Of a stretch of 64,000 bases of DNA, positions 1 through 9,429 are shown one piece after another (the first letter of the stretch is position 1; each line of letters begins with the position of its first letter). Below the pieces are notes generated by a model. The model was not told where the DNA came from. It saw nothing but the letters and a program-made list of their open reading frames with translations, and did no database searches. The stretch is from Flavobacteriaceae bacterium UBA3356 (GTDB taxonomy: Bacteria > Bacteroidota > Bacteroidia > Flavobacteriales > Flavobacteriaceae). The position numbers and the translations under genes were made by a program. Where the stretch lies: positions 15,658 through 79,657 of the forward strand of contig DEQW01000005.1 of assembly GCA_002360635.1 (NCBI GenBank), given 5' to 3'.

Positions 1-803
1 ACTATTGCAAACCAACTAATTAAAAGAGAAGAAAGTATTGATGCTACTACAAAAATTACAAAGCAGGTAGGGAACCAAAAAGTTATTTTAGATGAATCAG
101 GGTGCCATTTGTTAAGTATGGGTCTTACCAAACCAAACTTTTTTACTTGTATATGAAATTTTTGCCAAGAAATACGGCGTTTATGAAATACATACGCATT
201 GGGTATAAAGGTTGTTTTAAATCCATTTTTTAAAATTCGATGAGAAAGATCTGGATCTTCACCAGGATGAATTTTCCCATATCCCCCCGTTTTTAAATAT
301 GCTTTTTTTGAAATACCCATATTAAAGCTTCTGGGTTCAAAATTTGTTATACTGTTTTTGCTTCCACGAATACCTCCCGTTGTAATAAAAGAAGTCATTA
401 CATAATTAATTGCCTTTTGAAGGTTTGTGAAGCTTTCGTGGGCTGCATCGGCACCTCCGTAGCAATCGCAGTAATTATTCTCAAGAAATGCTTCAACAGT
501 AGCCAAGTAATGTGGGGGAAGCAAACAATCTGAATCTAAAATAATAAAATAGTTTCCTTTTGCTTTTTCCATACCAAAATTACGTGACAATCCTGGACCT
601 GAATTTTCTTTGAAGAAATATGAAATATTCAGTTTTTCTGAAAATTGATTTACAACTTGTTCACTAGATTTTGAAGACCCATCTTCCACTATTACAATTT
701 CATAAGGTCTATTGTATTTCAGTAATGTAAAGCTCTCCAAAAGCTCTTTAATTTCTTCTGGACGGTTGTAAACAGGGATAATAAACGAAAAATGGATATT
801 CAT
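1..803 (-). CDS. Family 2 glycosyltransferase (GT2), partial at left edge
   Basis: The gene reads leftwards from an ATG at 803 and stays open to base 1, so only the first 267 codons are seen. The translation begins MNIHFSFIIPVYNRPEEI, the usual GT2 opening (strand, PVYNR nucleotide-sugar loop), followed by IVIVEDGSS (the EDGS step), a GLSRNFGM segment and a DSDC motif, the DXD-like metal/UDP-sugar site. Later GEDPDLSHRI resembles the ED acceptor-base region of GT-A enzymes. The last visible 25 residues are very hydrophobic, suggesting a C-terminal membrane segment, so the enzyme probably acts at the inner membrane on a cell-surface polysaccharide or lipid. Donor and acceptor cannot be told. 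A -7 element (808-815) lies 4 nt before the start codon. Confidence 0.9.
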   Translation of the reverse strand, partial: MNIHFSFIIPVYNRPEEIKELLESFTLLKYNRPYEIVIVEDGSSKSSEQVVNQFSEKLNISYFFKENSGPGLSRNFGMEKAKGNYFIILDSDCLLPPHYLATVEAFLENNYCDCYGGADAAHESFTNLQKAINYVMTSFITTGGIRGSKNSITNFEPRSFNMGISKKAYLKTGGYGKIHPGEDPDLSHRILKNGFKTTFIPNAYVFHKRRISWQKFHIQVKKFGLVRPILNKWHPDSSKITFWFPTCFVIFVVASILSSLLISWFAI

Positions 804-807
804 CGCA

Positions 808-815
808 CAAATGTA
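808..815 (-). promoter_or_regulatory. -7 promoter element of the GT2 gene
   Basis: On the minus strand this reads TACATTTG, an exact match to the Bacteroidetes -7 consensus TANNTTTG. It ends only 4 nt before the ATG at 803, so the transcript should be leaderless or nearly so. No clear -33 TTTG is present because a terminator hairpin sits just upstream. Confidence 0.5.
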
Positions 816-821
816 ATGAAT

Positions 822-858
822 AAAAAAAAGCCATCCCGTACTAGCCGGGATGGCTTTT
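822..858 (-). terminator. Rho-independent terminator of the 1102-aa gene
   Basis: A 13-bp stem (826-838 with 846-858) including GCCATCCCG/CGGGATGGC and a 7-nt loop. On the minus strand it is followed by a run of eight T, just downstream of the stop codon of the secreted protein at 880 and upstream of the GT2 gene. Confidence 0.85.
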
Positions 859-879
859 AAAACTTATTTGAAAAAATTT

Positions 880-3800
880 TTACCTTTTAATTACTTTGTA
901 GGTTCCAATTTCTCCATTTACAGAAACCTTCATAATATAAGTTCCTGTGCTTAAAGCAGAGATATCTAGTTCTGTAGTTACATTTCCAATAGTTTGGTCA
1001 ACTACTTTTTGACCTAAAATATTGTAGATAGCTACATTTTCAATAGTATCAATTGCTCTCAATGTAAGAGCATCATCTGCTGGGTTAGGATAATAAGCAA
1101 ATCCGTCAATGGTATTGTCTTCAACACCTAACAAGGTTCCATCTATCGTAATATCAGTTCTACCGCCAGTATTTACAACAAACACATAATATGTTTGTCC
1201 TGCAGTAGTCGTAATTGTAGAGGATGTTCCTGGAAGACATTGATTAGTTCCTTGCGCTACCAATGTAAGATCTGCTTCTGATGCACTTTCATCTGGTGCT
1301 TCAAAGAATGTTACTACACTTGTACCTGCAGGCGAAACAATACTTGCTGTAGCTTCTCCGTCCCCTACTGGCGTAAAGTTATACCAAACACCGTTTGCAC
1401 CATCAATATTACATCCGGTTGGGTTGCCACCTTCAGTAGTTGCTGCTGGCATAGGTACGTCTGGATCTGTATAAGGAACTCCTATTTCATCCACATCGAT
1501 AGAATTTGCGATCATATCGTTTGGTGGCGGTACAGGAAGACAATCTACATTTAAAGAGTAGTTTCCTACAGCACCTCCAAATCCGTGCACTAATATATAG
1601 TAGGTTGTACCATCGCCATCTCCTTGGAAAGCAACTTCAGATTGTAATCCAGTAGTTCCACAAGCGTCATCATTACCTGCTTCACAAACCAATGTTCCAC
1701 AGTCTCCTGAGTATACAGATAATTTTGTGTCATAATCAGAATCACAAAGTGAAACTGTATAATCTGTAACTAAGCCTGAATCATCTGTGAACGAATACCA
1801 AACACCTGGAGCTGTAATAGAAACTCCACTACATTCTGGAGCACCACTATCTGGAGTAGCACCATCTGTTGAACCTGTAATAGTTTCGCCACAAGCAATT
1901 GGCAATGCACCTTCACATATATCATTTTCAAGAGCTGGCTCACAAGTTACGTCTAAACTGAAGTTACCTGAAGAAGTACCAAAGCCTTCTACCATAATTA
2001 AATAGGTTGAAGAACCATCTGAATAGAAAGATACTTCAGACTGTAATCCACAAGAATCATCGTTAAATGCAATTTCATTGGTAAGGTCACAAGAATCATA
2101 AACACGAACAGCTGAATCATAATCAGTTCCGCCTCCACAAAGAGAGATAGTCACTACTTCTGCATCACCACTTCCAGTGTAAGAGAAAAATTCGTCTGGT
2201 GCATCATTTCCACCTGAATTTGTGTCACTTGCAGTTTCGCCGTTTATGCTGTCTCCGCAAGATAATGCTACAGCAAATTCGCATTCGTCATTGGATGGTG
2301 GAGTACAAATTGACATAGAGAATTGCAATACTTGACCGCTATCTCCACTAGCATCGTCACAAACTTTTAATATCCATTCTCCTGAAATACTTTCCCCATC
2401 AAAAAGGTCATTAAATGAACCTCCTACTGGAGCATAAGGTCCCATATTAAATGGTGCAGTTGCTGCTGAAATATCAGCACCTCCGTCTTCAAAAACGGTT
2501 CCGTTGTATGCATCACTGCTACTTCCACCTAAATCCTCGGCAAGTACTATTTCAATTCCAGAAGGTGATACTAATGAAATATCAAGGTCTGAAGACCAAC
2601 TGTGTGCAATATCGATGGTTACATTCTCAAAAGTTGCTGTTTCACCAATGGTACCAAATTCTGTAACAGTTATTGGAATTTCATTTGGTGCATTAGCACA
2701 ATCTGCTGTTGAAGTATCTGCCCCATCAATATCAAAAGGTACAGCTGTTGAATCGTAGGCAGTACTATCACAATTTATAGGATCTGGGTTAGCTTCTGGA
2801 AGAGTCACCCAACCATATTGGGTTAAAGTTCCAGGTTCCATTCCCCCAATTAACGTAGTAGCTCCTGTTGCAGTATCTACAGTACGTAATTCTGAATCGA
2901 AAAGAACATTATTAAAAGCTGTCATATAAACCTGGTCAGTGTTAACATCCCATGTCATACCTTGACCAAATGCAGCATCAAAACCTATATTACCAATAGA
3001 TGTTGCAGCTCCTGTTGCAGTATCGATTGAATAAAGAGTGTCATCAACGATATCATAAGTATATGCATTCCCGTCACCGTCTATTGCCAATGCAATAGCT
3101 ACTGCGCCAGAAGTGCCCAAAGTACCTATTAAAGTACCTGAAACGCCACCTATATCTATGCTATAAAAGTCTGTAGTGGTTGTGGCATATAAATTTCCGT
3201 CAGCCGGATTAAACTCTAAACCGGTTATATCTACTACACCTACGTTACCAAGAGAAGTGTATGTTCCGCTAGCGACATCAACACTGTAAGCTTCACCAAC
3301 ATTGTCAATTACATAAATTGTTTCAGGGTCATTAATATCAACAGCTCCAGCTCCTTCAAAATTTGCTCCTACTGGTGCAGAAGGTCCTATTGCATTAAAT
3401 ACGGATGGATCTGCAGGATCGAATGATCCAACCATAGCTGCAGCATTTTCAACAGCATAGGCAACGGGATCATTATTTCCTCCGCCACCGCCACCGGTAG
3501 CAAGGATTTCAACTTCCCAACCCAATCTGTTGATTACTCCAGAAGCATTATGCTCAAATGTTAATGAGCCCGATGTTCCTGAAAAAAGAGCAGATCCGTT
3601 AGATGCAATCATATCTGCTAAATCTATATCTCCTTCATTTATTCCTCCATCGGAGTTATCAAACAACACTGTTCCAGAAGTATCTGGGCCATCATAAATT
3701 TTTAGCCAATCAAAAGTCGCGAAAACAATAAAATCTAAAAACTCTATTTCAGTTGCACCATCAAGTGTTGTAGTAGTCACACAACTGCAGTTTTCGTAGT

Positions 3801-4188
3801 TTCCTGGATCACCATCTGTATTAGTGCCCCCAGGACCACCATTGTCATAGAAAAAATCTCCAACGGCTACTGGAAACGTTTCTGTCGCACCAGTAGTTGG
3901 GATAATGTCGGCCAATGAGGCTTTATGGTTTTGTTGTTTGAAATATCGTCTTAAACGTTGACTTTCTTCAGTAGAAAAATAATTTAAGACACTTCCTGAT
4001 TTATTAGACACTTTAGAAAGTCTTGTTAAAAGTGCTTCAATTGTGACTGAAGGTGCCGCTTTTGAAATACTTTTGGCAGCTTCAATCTCTTGCTGAGAAT
4101 TATCATCTAATGATGATTGAACTACTTGTGCATCCATGGTCAGTGCAAAACCGAACATCACGCACAAAAGTGAGGTAATTTTTTTCAT
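880..4188 (-). CDS. Large secreted multidomain protein with CUB-like, propeller-like and P-domains and a T9SS sorting tail
   Basis: A 1102-residue exported protein. Visible parts, in order: a signal peptide (first ~20 residues, ending near DAQ); a CUB-like region (~110-230, with KIYDGPDTSG) closed by a run of glycines; repeated YSVD/YSID blades (~240-460) resembling a beta-propeller; a proprotein-convertase P-domain-like region (~470-630, with SWSSDLDISLVSPSG and GEWILKVCDDA); three cysteine-rich pre-peptidase-C-like repeats (~630-1000); and a type A T9SS C-terminal domain (~1020-1102, with YYPNPADD and GTYIMKV). The tail predicts export through the type IX system and surface attachment or release. 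No catalytic domain is recognisable, so it may be an adhesin or scaffold rather than an enzyme. It is monocistronic, with its own terminator. Confidence 0.85.
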   Translation of the reverse strand: MKKITSLLCVMFGFALTMDAQVVQSSLDDNSQQEIEAAKSISKAAPSVTIEALLTRLSKVSNKSGSVLNYFSTEESQRLRRYFKQQNHKASLADIIPTTGATETFPVAVGDFFYDNGGPGGTNTDGDPGNYENCSCVTTTTLDGATEIEFLDFIVFATFDWLKIYDGPDTSGTVLFDNSDGGINEGDIDLADMIASNGSALFSGTSGSLTFEHNASGVINRLGWEVEILATGGGGGGNNDPVAYAVENAAAMVGSFDPADPSVFNAIGPSAPVGANFEGAGAVDINDPETIYVIDNVGEAYSVDVASGTYTSLGNVGVVDITGLEFNPADGNLYATTTTDFYSIDIGGVSGTLIGTLGTSGAVAIALAIDGDGNAYTYDIVDDTLYSIDTATGAATSIGNIGFDAAFGQGMTWDVNTDQVYMTAFNNVLFDSELRTVDTATGATTLIGGMEPGTLTQYGWVTLPEANPDPINCDSTAYDSTAVPFDIDGADTSTADCANAPNEIPITVTEFGTIGETATFENVTIDIAHSWSSDLDISLVSPSGIEIVLAEDLGGSSSDAYNGTVFEDGGADISAATAPFNMGPYAPVGGSFNDLFDGESISGEWILKVCDDASGDSGQVLQFSMSICTPPSNDECEFAVALSCGDSINGETASDTNSGGNDAPDEFFSYTGSGDAEVVTISLCGGGTDYDSAVRVYDSCDLTNEIAFNDDSCGLQSEVSFYSDGSSTYLIMVEGFGTSSGNFSLDVTCEPALENDICEGALPIACGETITGSTDGATPDSGAPECSGVSITAPGVWYSFTDDSGLVTDYTVSLCDSDYDTKLSVYSGDCGTLVCEAGNDDACGTTGLQSEVAFQGDGDGTTYYILVHGFGGAVGNYSLNVDCLPVPPPNDMIANSIDVDEIGVPYTDPDVPMPAATTEGGNPTGCNIDGANGVWYNFTPVGDGEATASIVSPAGTSVVTFFEAPDESASEADLTLVAQGTNQCLPGTSSTITTTAGQTYYVFVVNTGGRTDITIDGTLLGVEDNTIDGFAYYPNPADDALTLRAIDTIENVAIYNILGQKVVDQTIGNVTTELDISALSTGTYIMKVSVNGEIGTYKVIKR

Positions 4189-4301
4189 AATTAAAATTAG
4201 AGTTTAGTTAATATTAGCTTAAAAGTATTCAAAAAAAATCTTAAAGACAAGGAAACTGACAGCAAAACAATAAACCAACCTACTTATCGTTACTATTTTA
4301 A

Positions 4302-4335
4302 CAAAAAAAAAGACCCACACATCGTGCAGGTCTTT
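4302..4335 (-). terminator. Terminator of fabI
   Basis: Stem AAAGACC (4309-4315) with GGTCTTT (4329-4335), extended inside by CAC/GTG around a short loop. The flanking A-run at 4302-4310 becomes a U-tail on the minus strand, 24 nt past the fabI stop codon. Confidence 0.8.
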
Positions 4336-4358
4336 ACATTTTTATCAGTCAAAAGTTA

Positions 4359-5171
4359 TTATTCCTCAAAAGCTTCGATTACAGCATCGCTTACACCAAC
4401 ATTTGAAAAACCTCCATCATTGAATAAGTTTTGAAGTGTTACGCGTTTAGTTAAATCACTAAATAAGGTAATTGTATAATTAGCACAATCTATTGCTGTT
4501 GCATTGCCCAGAGGGGACATTTTATCTGCATAGGATATAAAGCCATCAAACCCTTTTACTCCTTTTCCAGCTGTGGTTGGCGTAGGTGATTGTGAAATGG
4601 TGTTTACGCGCACTTTTTTATCTCTTCCGAAGAAATATCCGAAACTTCTAGCAATAGACTCCAAATACGCTTTATTATCTGCCATATCGTTATAATCTGG
4701 AAATACTCGCTGTGCGGCCATATAGGTTAACGCAACTATACTTCCCCATTCGTTCATAGCATTTTTTTTATATAATACACTCATTGTTTTATGAAAAGAA
4801 ACTGCTGAAATATCCCATCCTTTGTGGGTCCAGTCGTAGTTTTGATCAGTATAGTGTTTTCCTTTTCGAACGTTAACAGACATTCCTATAGAGTGTAAAA
4901 CGAAATCTAACTTTCCGCCCAAAATTTCAGTTGCTTTTTCAACAAGGTTTTCTAAATCTTCCATATTGGTTGCATCTGCAGGGATGATTTCAGAATTTGT
5001 TTTCTTTGCCAACTCGTTTATCTGTCCCATACGTAAAGCTATAGGTGCGTTTGTCAATACAAAAGTTCCGCCTTCTTCGTGTACACGCTCGGCTGTTTTC
5101 CATGCGATGGAATTTTCATCCAATGCGCCAAAAATAATTCCTCGTTTTCCTTTTAATAAATTATATGCCAT
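4359..5171 (-). CDS. fabI: Enoyl-[acyl-carrier-protein] reductase (NADH)
   Basis: Catalyses the last step of each fatty-acid elongation cycle, reduction of trans-2-enoyl-ACP. The 270-residue protein has the FabI-type cofactor loop near the start (GKRGIIFGALDENSIAW) and a Y150-Y160-K167 set with the spacing of E. coli FabI Y146/Y156/K163 (PDYNDMADNK here). A SQSPTPTTAG segment matches the substrate-loop region. Length is normal for the family. The gene starts with ATG, 49 nt after the recN stop, and has its own terminator; a near-consensus -7 (TATATTTA) lies just upstream, so it can be transcribed separately from recN. Confidence 0.95.
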   Translation of the reverse strand: MAYNLLKGKRGIIFGALDENSIAWKTAERVHEEGGTFVLTNAPIALRMGQINELAKKTNSEIIPADATNMEDLENLVEKATEILGGKLDFVLHSIGMSVNVRKGKHYTDQNYDWTHKGWDISAVSFHKTMSVLYKKNAMNEWGSIVALTYMAAQRVFPDYNDMADNKAYLESIARSFGYFFGRDKKVRVNTISQSPTPTTAGKGVKGFDGFISYADKMSPLGNATAIDCANYTITLFSDLTKRVTLQNLFNDGGFSNVGVSDAVIEAFEE

Positions 5172-5220
5172 ATCTAGTTGCTTAGGTTATTTTCAATGTT
5201 TTATTATGTAAATATACGTT

Positions 5221-6873
5221 TTAATTCAGTAATTCTTTAGCGTGCGCCAACGCAGAATCGGTTACTTTCTTTCCTCCTATCATTTGCGCGATTTCAACAA
5301 TACGTTCTTCTTCGGTTAACGTTTTTAATCGAGTAACAGTAACATTATTGACATCTTCTTTATACACCTTAATATGTTGTGCTCCTTTCGATGCTATTTG
5401 CGGCAAGTGTGTAATGCTTACCAATTGCATGCCTTGGCTCATCCCATCCATAATAGCCGCCATTTTATTTGCAATCTCACCAGAAACCCCTGTATCAATT
5501 TCGTCAAAGATAAGGGTAGGCAAGGTTTGATATTCTGCTAAAACCGCTTTAACGGCTAACATAATCCTGCTCATTTCGCCACCGGAAGCTACTTTCTTAA
5601 TAGAACCCATTGTAGTGCCTTTGTTGGCAGTAAATAACAACTCAAGCGTATCTGTTCCATTTTCACGAAGAGTTTCTGTATGGGTTAATTTGAAGTCGAA
5701 ACGCGCATTTGGCAATCCAAGTTTTGCTAAAATAGCTTCTAACTTTTCTTTTAATTTAGGAATTACCTTTTCACGAGAATTATGGATTAACCCACCTGTT
5801 TTTCTTACCTCACCTTGTAAAGTAATTACTTCTTTTTCTAGGTTCTCAATACGGGCATCCAGATTATTTGTATTAGTGATACTAGTCTCTAGCTCGTTTT
5901 TAATATCCAATAATTCTGAAACTGTTGCAACATTATGCTTTTGTTGTAATTTATGAAGTGTTTGCAGCTTTTCGTTAATTTCTAAAAGTTGCTGCGGATC
6001 AGCTTCTATTGACGTCGCTATCTGTTCGGTTTCTTCACTTAAATCATCTAATTCAATAATCACGCTGTTCAACCGTTCCCAAAGCGAATTATAAACCGAG
6101 CCATAATTTTTTAACTGGTTTAATGCTGCCCGTGCTTCTTTTGCCGTTTCAAGCGTTCCTATTTGCTCTTCAGAAAACAACTGAACTACTTTTGAAAGTG
6201 TTTCCTGTATTTCTTCCGCATTACTTAAGGTTTCATAGGTTTCTTCCAATTGGTCTTGATCAATACCTTCTAAATTTGCTTCTTCTAATTCGGTAAATAA
6301 AAAGGTGTTGTAATCGATTTCTTTTGAAGCTTCGCTTTTTTCAATTTTAGCATTTTCTAAGGCTTCAGAAGTAGTTTTGTAACGCTGTAATTGTTCAGAA
6401 TATGTATTTCGTAAGGAAGAATTATCCGCAAGCGCATCTATCACTTTCATTTGATAATTTTCTTCAGCTAAAGAAAGCGTTTCGTGCTGACTATGAATAT
6501 CGACCAAGTGTGGGCCAACCGCCTGTAGTTGTGAAAGTGTAACCGGCGTATCGTTTATAAATGCACGTGATTTACCACTGGGTAAAATTTCTCTTCGAAT
6601 GATGGTATGCGCATCATAATCCAGATCGTTTTCTTCAAAAATAGTTTGTAATTTGAATTTTTCGATCGCAAATTCAGCTTCTATCACACACTTTTTTGAA
6701 GCATCTTTCATACTGCTCAAATCGGCACGTTTACCTAACACCAAGGACAATGCTCCTAAGAGAATGGATTTTCCCGCCCCCGTTTCACCAGTAATAATCG
6801 TCAGTCCATTATTGAAGTCCATACGGATGTCTTCAATTAAGGCATAATTTTTTATGGAAATAGTTGTTATCAC
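5221..6873 (-). CDS. recN: DNA repair protein RecN (SMC-like ATPase)
   Basis: A cytoplasmic SMC-family ATPase for recombinational double-strand-break repair. Of 550 residues, the N-terminal head carries Walker A GETGAGKS at 29-36, the middle (~150-370) is a heptad-rich coiled coil, and the C-terminal head has the signature SGGEMSR and Walker B LIFDEIDTG near 454. The start is GTG (MITTISIKNYALI), the canonical RecN opening. It is the last gene of the bamD-rpoZ-coaBC-PorD-recN cluster, 111 nt behind the PorD-like gene, a gene order common in flavobacteria. Confidence 0.95.
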   Translation of the reverse strand: MITTISIKNYALIEDIRMDFNNGLTIITGETGAGKSILLGALSLVLGKRADLSSMKDASKKCVIEAEFAIEKFKLQTIFEENDLDYDAHTIIRREILPSGKSRAFINDTPVTLSQLQAVGPHLVDIHSQHETLSLAEENYQMKVIDALADNSSLRNTYSEQLQRYKTTSEALENAKIEKSEASKEIDYNTFLFTELEEANLEGIDQDQLEETYETLSNAEEIQETLSKVVQLFSEEQIGTLETAKEARAALNQLKNYGSVYNSLWERLNSVIIELDDLSEETEQIATSIEADPQQLLEINEKLQTLHKLQQKHNVATVSELLDIKNELETSITNTNNLDARIENLEKEVITLQGEVRKTGGLIHNSREKVIPKLKEKLEAILAKLGLPNARFDFKLTHTETLRENGTDTLELLFTANKGTTMGSIKKVASGGEMSRIMLAVKAVLAEYQTLPTLIFDEIDTGVSGEIANKMAAIMDGMSQGMQLVSITHLPQIASKGAQHIKVYKEDVNNVTVTRLKTLTEEERIVEIAQMIGGKKVTDSALAHAKELLN

Positions 6874-6984
6874 AGCTGTAAATCAAGTTAAGTTTCCAAT
6901 TATTCTAAAAGTAAAAATACAGTTTTGGAAACAACTTCTAATGTAAAATGGTTTTTTTACAACAGCAAGAAAAAAAGAAGTAGA

Positions 6985-7875
6985 TTAAAATTTAATTTCG
7001 CTCCAATTACTACGTTTTGTAGGAGCCATTTTGTTTAAGTTTTCAACTAAATCCACAATATCCACACTGGGCCCACCACTGAATATACTCTGTATTTCAT
7101 CACTTTTAGCATCAAAAAATGTGCGTAATATAAATGAGTTTGGCCGTCGGTTATTAATTTTTGCAAGTGTTTCGATGGCACCAATAATAGCTTGTTTCCC
7201 TTCTTTAGGGTTTTGCGACATTACATCTAAGCCTTTTCTATGATAATCGTACATGGCAGTGTGAAATTCTTGATATACGTTTGAAAGCACTGCTTCATTA
7301 TAACGGTAACGGGTTTGGGTACCATCGGTAGGTTTCCAGCCTGAAAAATTGCTAGAAGCAGCTGTATTTACAATTTGTTTGGCCGTTTCAAAATATTCCT
7401 GCCCGCCGTTAAGCTCAAAGGTATCTGCGTCTAACCCAATAACAGTATATACGTGGTAAGCTATAACTGAAATTAAATTTGAATTAAACGTATTTAAATT
7501 GAAATTCAGCGGTTGAAACTCAGTATAATCAAAACTGAACTGACGGTCATTATAGTTATAAATTGGCGTATCGTACGTTGAATTAAACGTAGGCCTAGCC
7601 GCTTGAATTTGAATGGTTGCCGTGAAAGAGTTCGATTCAAAATCTGAAATAATAATCGACATATTACAATCTATTCGCTCTTGGTTTTTATAAACCTTAA
7701 TAGTCCATGTGGTTGTGTTTATAAAATCGGTCAATTCTTGCTGAAGCGTTCTAAACACTTGTAAATTGGGTTGTCCTGTTTGTTCAGCGTCTACTACAAC
7801 GGTACAATTAAGCTCTTGTGCCTGTGTAGAAAATGAAAGGGTAAGAACGGAAAGTAATAGTAAAAATCTACGCAT
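6985..7875 (-). CDS. DUF4835 family exported protein (PorD-like)
   Basis: A 296-residue protein with a clear signal peptide (MRRFLLLLSVLTLSFSTQAQ) and a mature part beginning ELNCTVVVDAEQTGQ, typical of the DUF4835 family found throughout Bacteroidetes next to coaBC. The family has been named PorD-like and linked to type IX secretion; the biochemical role is not established, and I infer only a periplasmic or outer-membrane location. Its start overlaps the 3' end of coaBC by 8 nt, so the two are probably translationally coupled. Other features are aromatic-rich strands (YNYNDRQFSFDYTEFQPLNF) and a basic C-terminus. Function beyond family membership is uncertain. Confidence 0.8.
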   Translation of the reverse strand: MRRFLLLLSVLTLSFSTQAQELNCTVVVDAEQTGQPNLQVFRTLQQELTDFINTTTWTIKVYKNQERIDCNMSIIISDFESNSFTATIQIQAARPTFNSTYDTPIYNYNDRQFSFDYTEFQPLNFNLNTFNSNLISVIAYHVYTVIGLDADTFELNGGQEYFETAKQIVNTAASSNFSGWKPTDGTQTRYRYNEAVLSNVYQEFHTAMYDYHRKGLDVMSQNPKEGKQAIIGAIETLAKINNRRPNSFILRTFFDAKSDEIQSIFSGGPSVDIVDLVENLNKMAPTKRSNWSEIKF

Positions 7876-9079
7876 CTATTTGTTGTATAATGTATTGTAA
7901 AATATCGTTTGCAACTTCGGTCTTTGGTTTAACAGCAAAAGCCTCTACTTTATTGTGTTTGTCGATTAAAGTCACTTTGTTCGTGTCTGCTTTAAACCCA
8001 GCACCTTTGTCTTTGAGCGAATTTAAAACAATTAAATCTAAATTCTTTTTTTTCAGTTTGCTTTTTGCATTTTCAAGCTCGTTTTGAGTTTCCAATGCAA
8101 AACCAGTTAAAAATTGATGTTCTTTTATTTCGCCTAACGACTTTAAAATATCCTGTGTTTTTTCTAACTGAATCGTTAATGTAGCATCATTCTTTTTTAT
8201 TTTTTCTGAAGCAACATCTTTCGGTCTATAATCTGCTACTGCCGCACTTAAAATAGCAATATCACATGAAGCAAAATGGTTACGGGCAGCTTGGTACATT
8301 TCTTCTGCTGAAGTAACTGAAATCACCTCAACAAGACTATGATTTAAACTTAAACTCACAGGACCAGAAACCAATACCACCTCAGCACCTAGTTTTGCAG
8401 CTGTTTCAGCAATGGCATATCCCATTTTCCCACTAGAATGATTGCCAATAAAACGAACGGGATCAATGGCTTCATAAGTAGGGCCAGCTGTAATCAATAC
8501 TTTTTTACCGTGTAAAGGTGATTTATTTTGAATGTCTTTTTCTAGAAAAGAAACAATGTGTTCAGGTTCTGCCATACGACCTTTTCCTGTTAAACCACTT
8601 GCCAGTTCACCTTCTTCAGCAGGAATTTGAATATTTCCGAAGGAATTTAATTTATTGAAAGTTTCAGTAGTACTGGGATGTTTGTGCATGTCCAAATCCA
8701 TCGCTGGAGCAAAATAAACAGGACATTTTGCCGAAAGATACGTTGCCAACAATAGGTTGTTGCTGGTACCGTTTGCCATTTTGGAAAGTGTGTTGGCTGT
8801 TGCTGGCGCTATCACAAATAAATCTGCCCAAAGGCCTAACTCAACATGGTTATTCCATTGGGCATTTTCATCTTCTTCATTGGTAAATGAAGATAAAACT
8901 TCGTTTTTAGAAAGTGTAGAAAGTGTAAGTGGAGTGACAAAATCCTTAGCTGAAGGTGTCATGACCACTTTTACGTTAGCTCCTTTTTTAATTAATAGTC
9001 TAACTAAAAAAGCAGCCTTGTAAGCGGCAATACCGGCTGTAACGCCAAGCAACACATTTTTACCGCTTAAAATAGACAT
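7868..9079 (-). CDS. coaBC: Bifunctional phosphopantothenoylcysteine decarboxylase / phosphopantothenate-cysteine ligase
   Basis: Performs two consecutive steps of coenzyme A synthesis. The N-terminal FMN-dependent CoaC half (1 to ~185) contains the GVTAGIAAYK nucleotide-binding opening, catalytic His78 in WNNHVELG, and the PATANTLSKMANG loop. The C-terminal CoaB half (~190-403) has the ITAGPTYEAIDPVRFIGNHS motif, AAVADYRP and the KIKK segment of the dimer/ATP site. Length 403 is standard for the fused enzyme. It lies 4 nt after rpoZ and overlaps the PorD-like gene, so it is clearly part of the bamD operon. Confidence 0.97.
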   Translation of the reverse strand: MSILSGKNVLLGVTAGIAAYKAAFLVRLLIKKGANVKVVMTPSAKDFVTPLTLSTLSKNEVLSSFTNEEDENAQWNNHVELGLWADLFVIAPATANTLSKMANGTSNNLLLATYLSAKCPVYFAPAMDLDMHKHPSTTETFNKLNSFGNIQIPAEEGELASGLTGKGRMAEPEHIVSFLEKDIQNKSPLHGKKVLITAGPTYEAIDPVRFIGNHSSGKMGYAIAETAAKLGAEVVLVSGPVSLSLNHSLVEVISVTSAEEMYQAARNHFASCDIAILSAAVADYRPKDVASEKIKKNDATLTIQLEKTQDILKSLGEIKEHQFLTGFALETQNELENAKSKLKKKNLDLIVLNSLKDKGAGFKADTNKVTLIDKHNKVEAFAVKPKTEVANDILQYIIQQIDA

Positions 9080-9083
9080 CTTT

Positions 9084-9419
9084 TTACTTATCTAATTCTT
9101 CTTCCTTGGTGTTACGGTAGTAAATTTTGTCGTTTAACCACTCCTCTACTGCAAGTGCGTGAGGTTTTGGTAAACGTTCGTAGAACTTAGAAACTTCAAT
9201 TTGTTCCTTGTTTTCAAAAATTTCTTCCAAACTGTCATTGTAGGTAGCAAATTCATCTAGTTTTTCAAGAAGTTCTTTCTTGATGTCTCCGTTAATTTGC
9301 GTAGCTCTTTTCGAGATAATTGAAATGGCCTCGTAAATATTTTCAGTTGGCGCGTCAATTTTGTTCTTATCAATCGTCGTTGTATTGATAGGAGCTTCAG
9401 AATTTTTAATATCTATCAT
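9084..9419 (-). CDS. rpoZ: DNA-directed RNA polymerase omega subunit (Rpb6-like)
   Basis: A 111-residue small subunit that stabilises the beta-prime chain of RNA polymerase. The segment NIYEAISIISKRATQINGDIKKEL matches the conserved omega core (helix with AI.I..RA.QI), followed by an acidic, flavobacterial-type C-terminal extension (PKPHALAVEEWLNDKI). It sits between bamD (10-nt gap) and coaBC (4-nt gap), the order seen in Bacteroidetes, which supports the call for a poorly conserved short protein. Confidence 0.85.
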   Translation of the reverse strand: MIDIKNSEAPINTTTIDKNKIDAPTENIYEAISIISKRATQINGDIKKELLEKLDEFATYNDSLEEIFENKEQIEVSKFYERLPKPHALAVEEWLNDKIYYRNTKEEELDK

Positions 9420-9429
9420 AATTCTTGTT

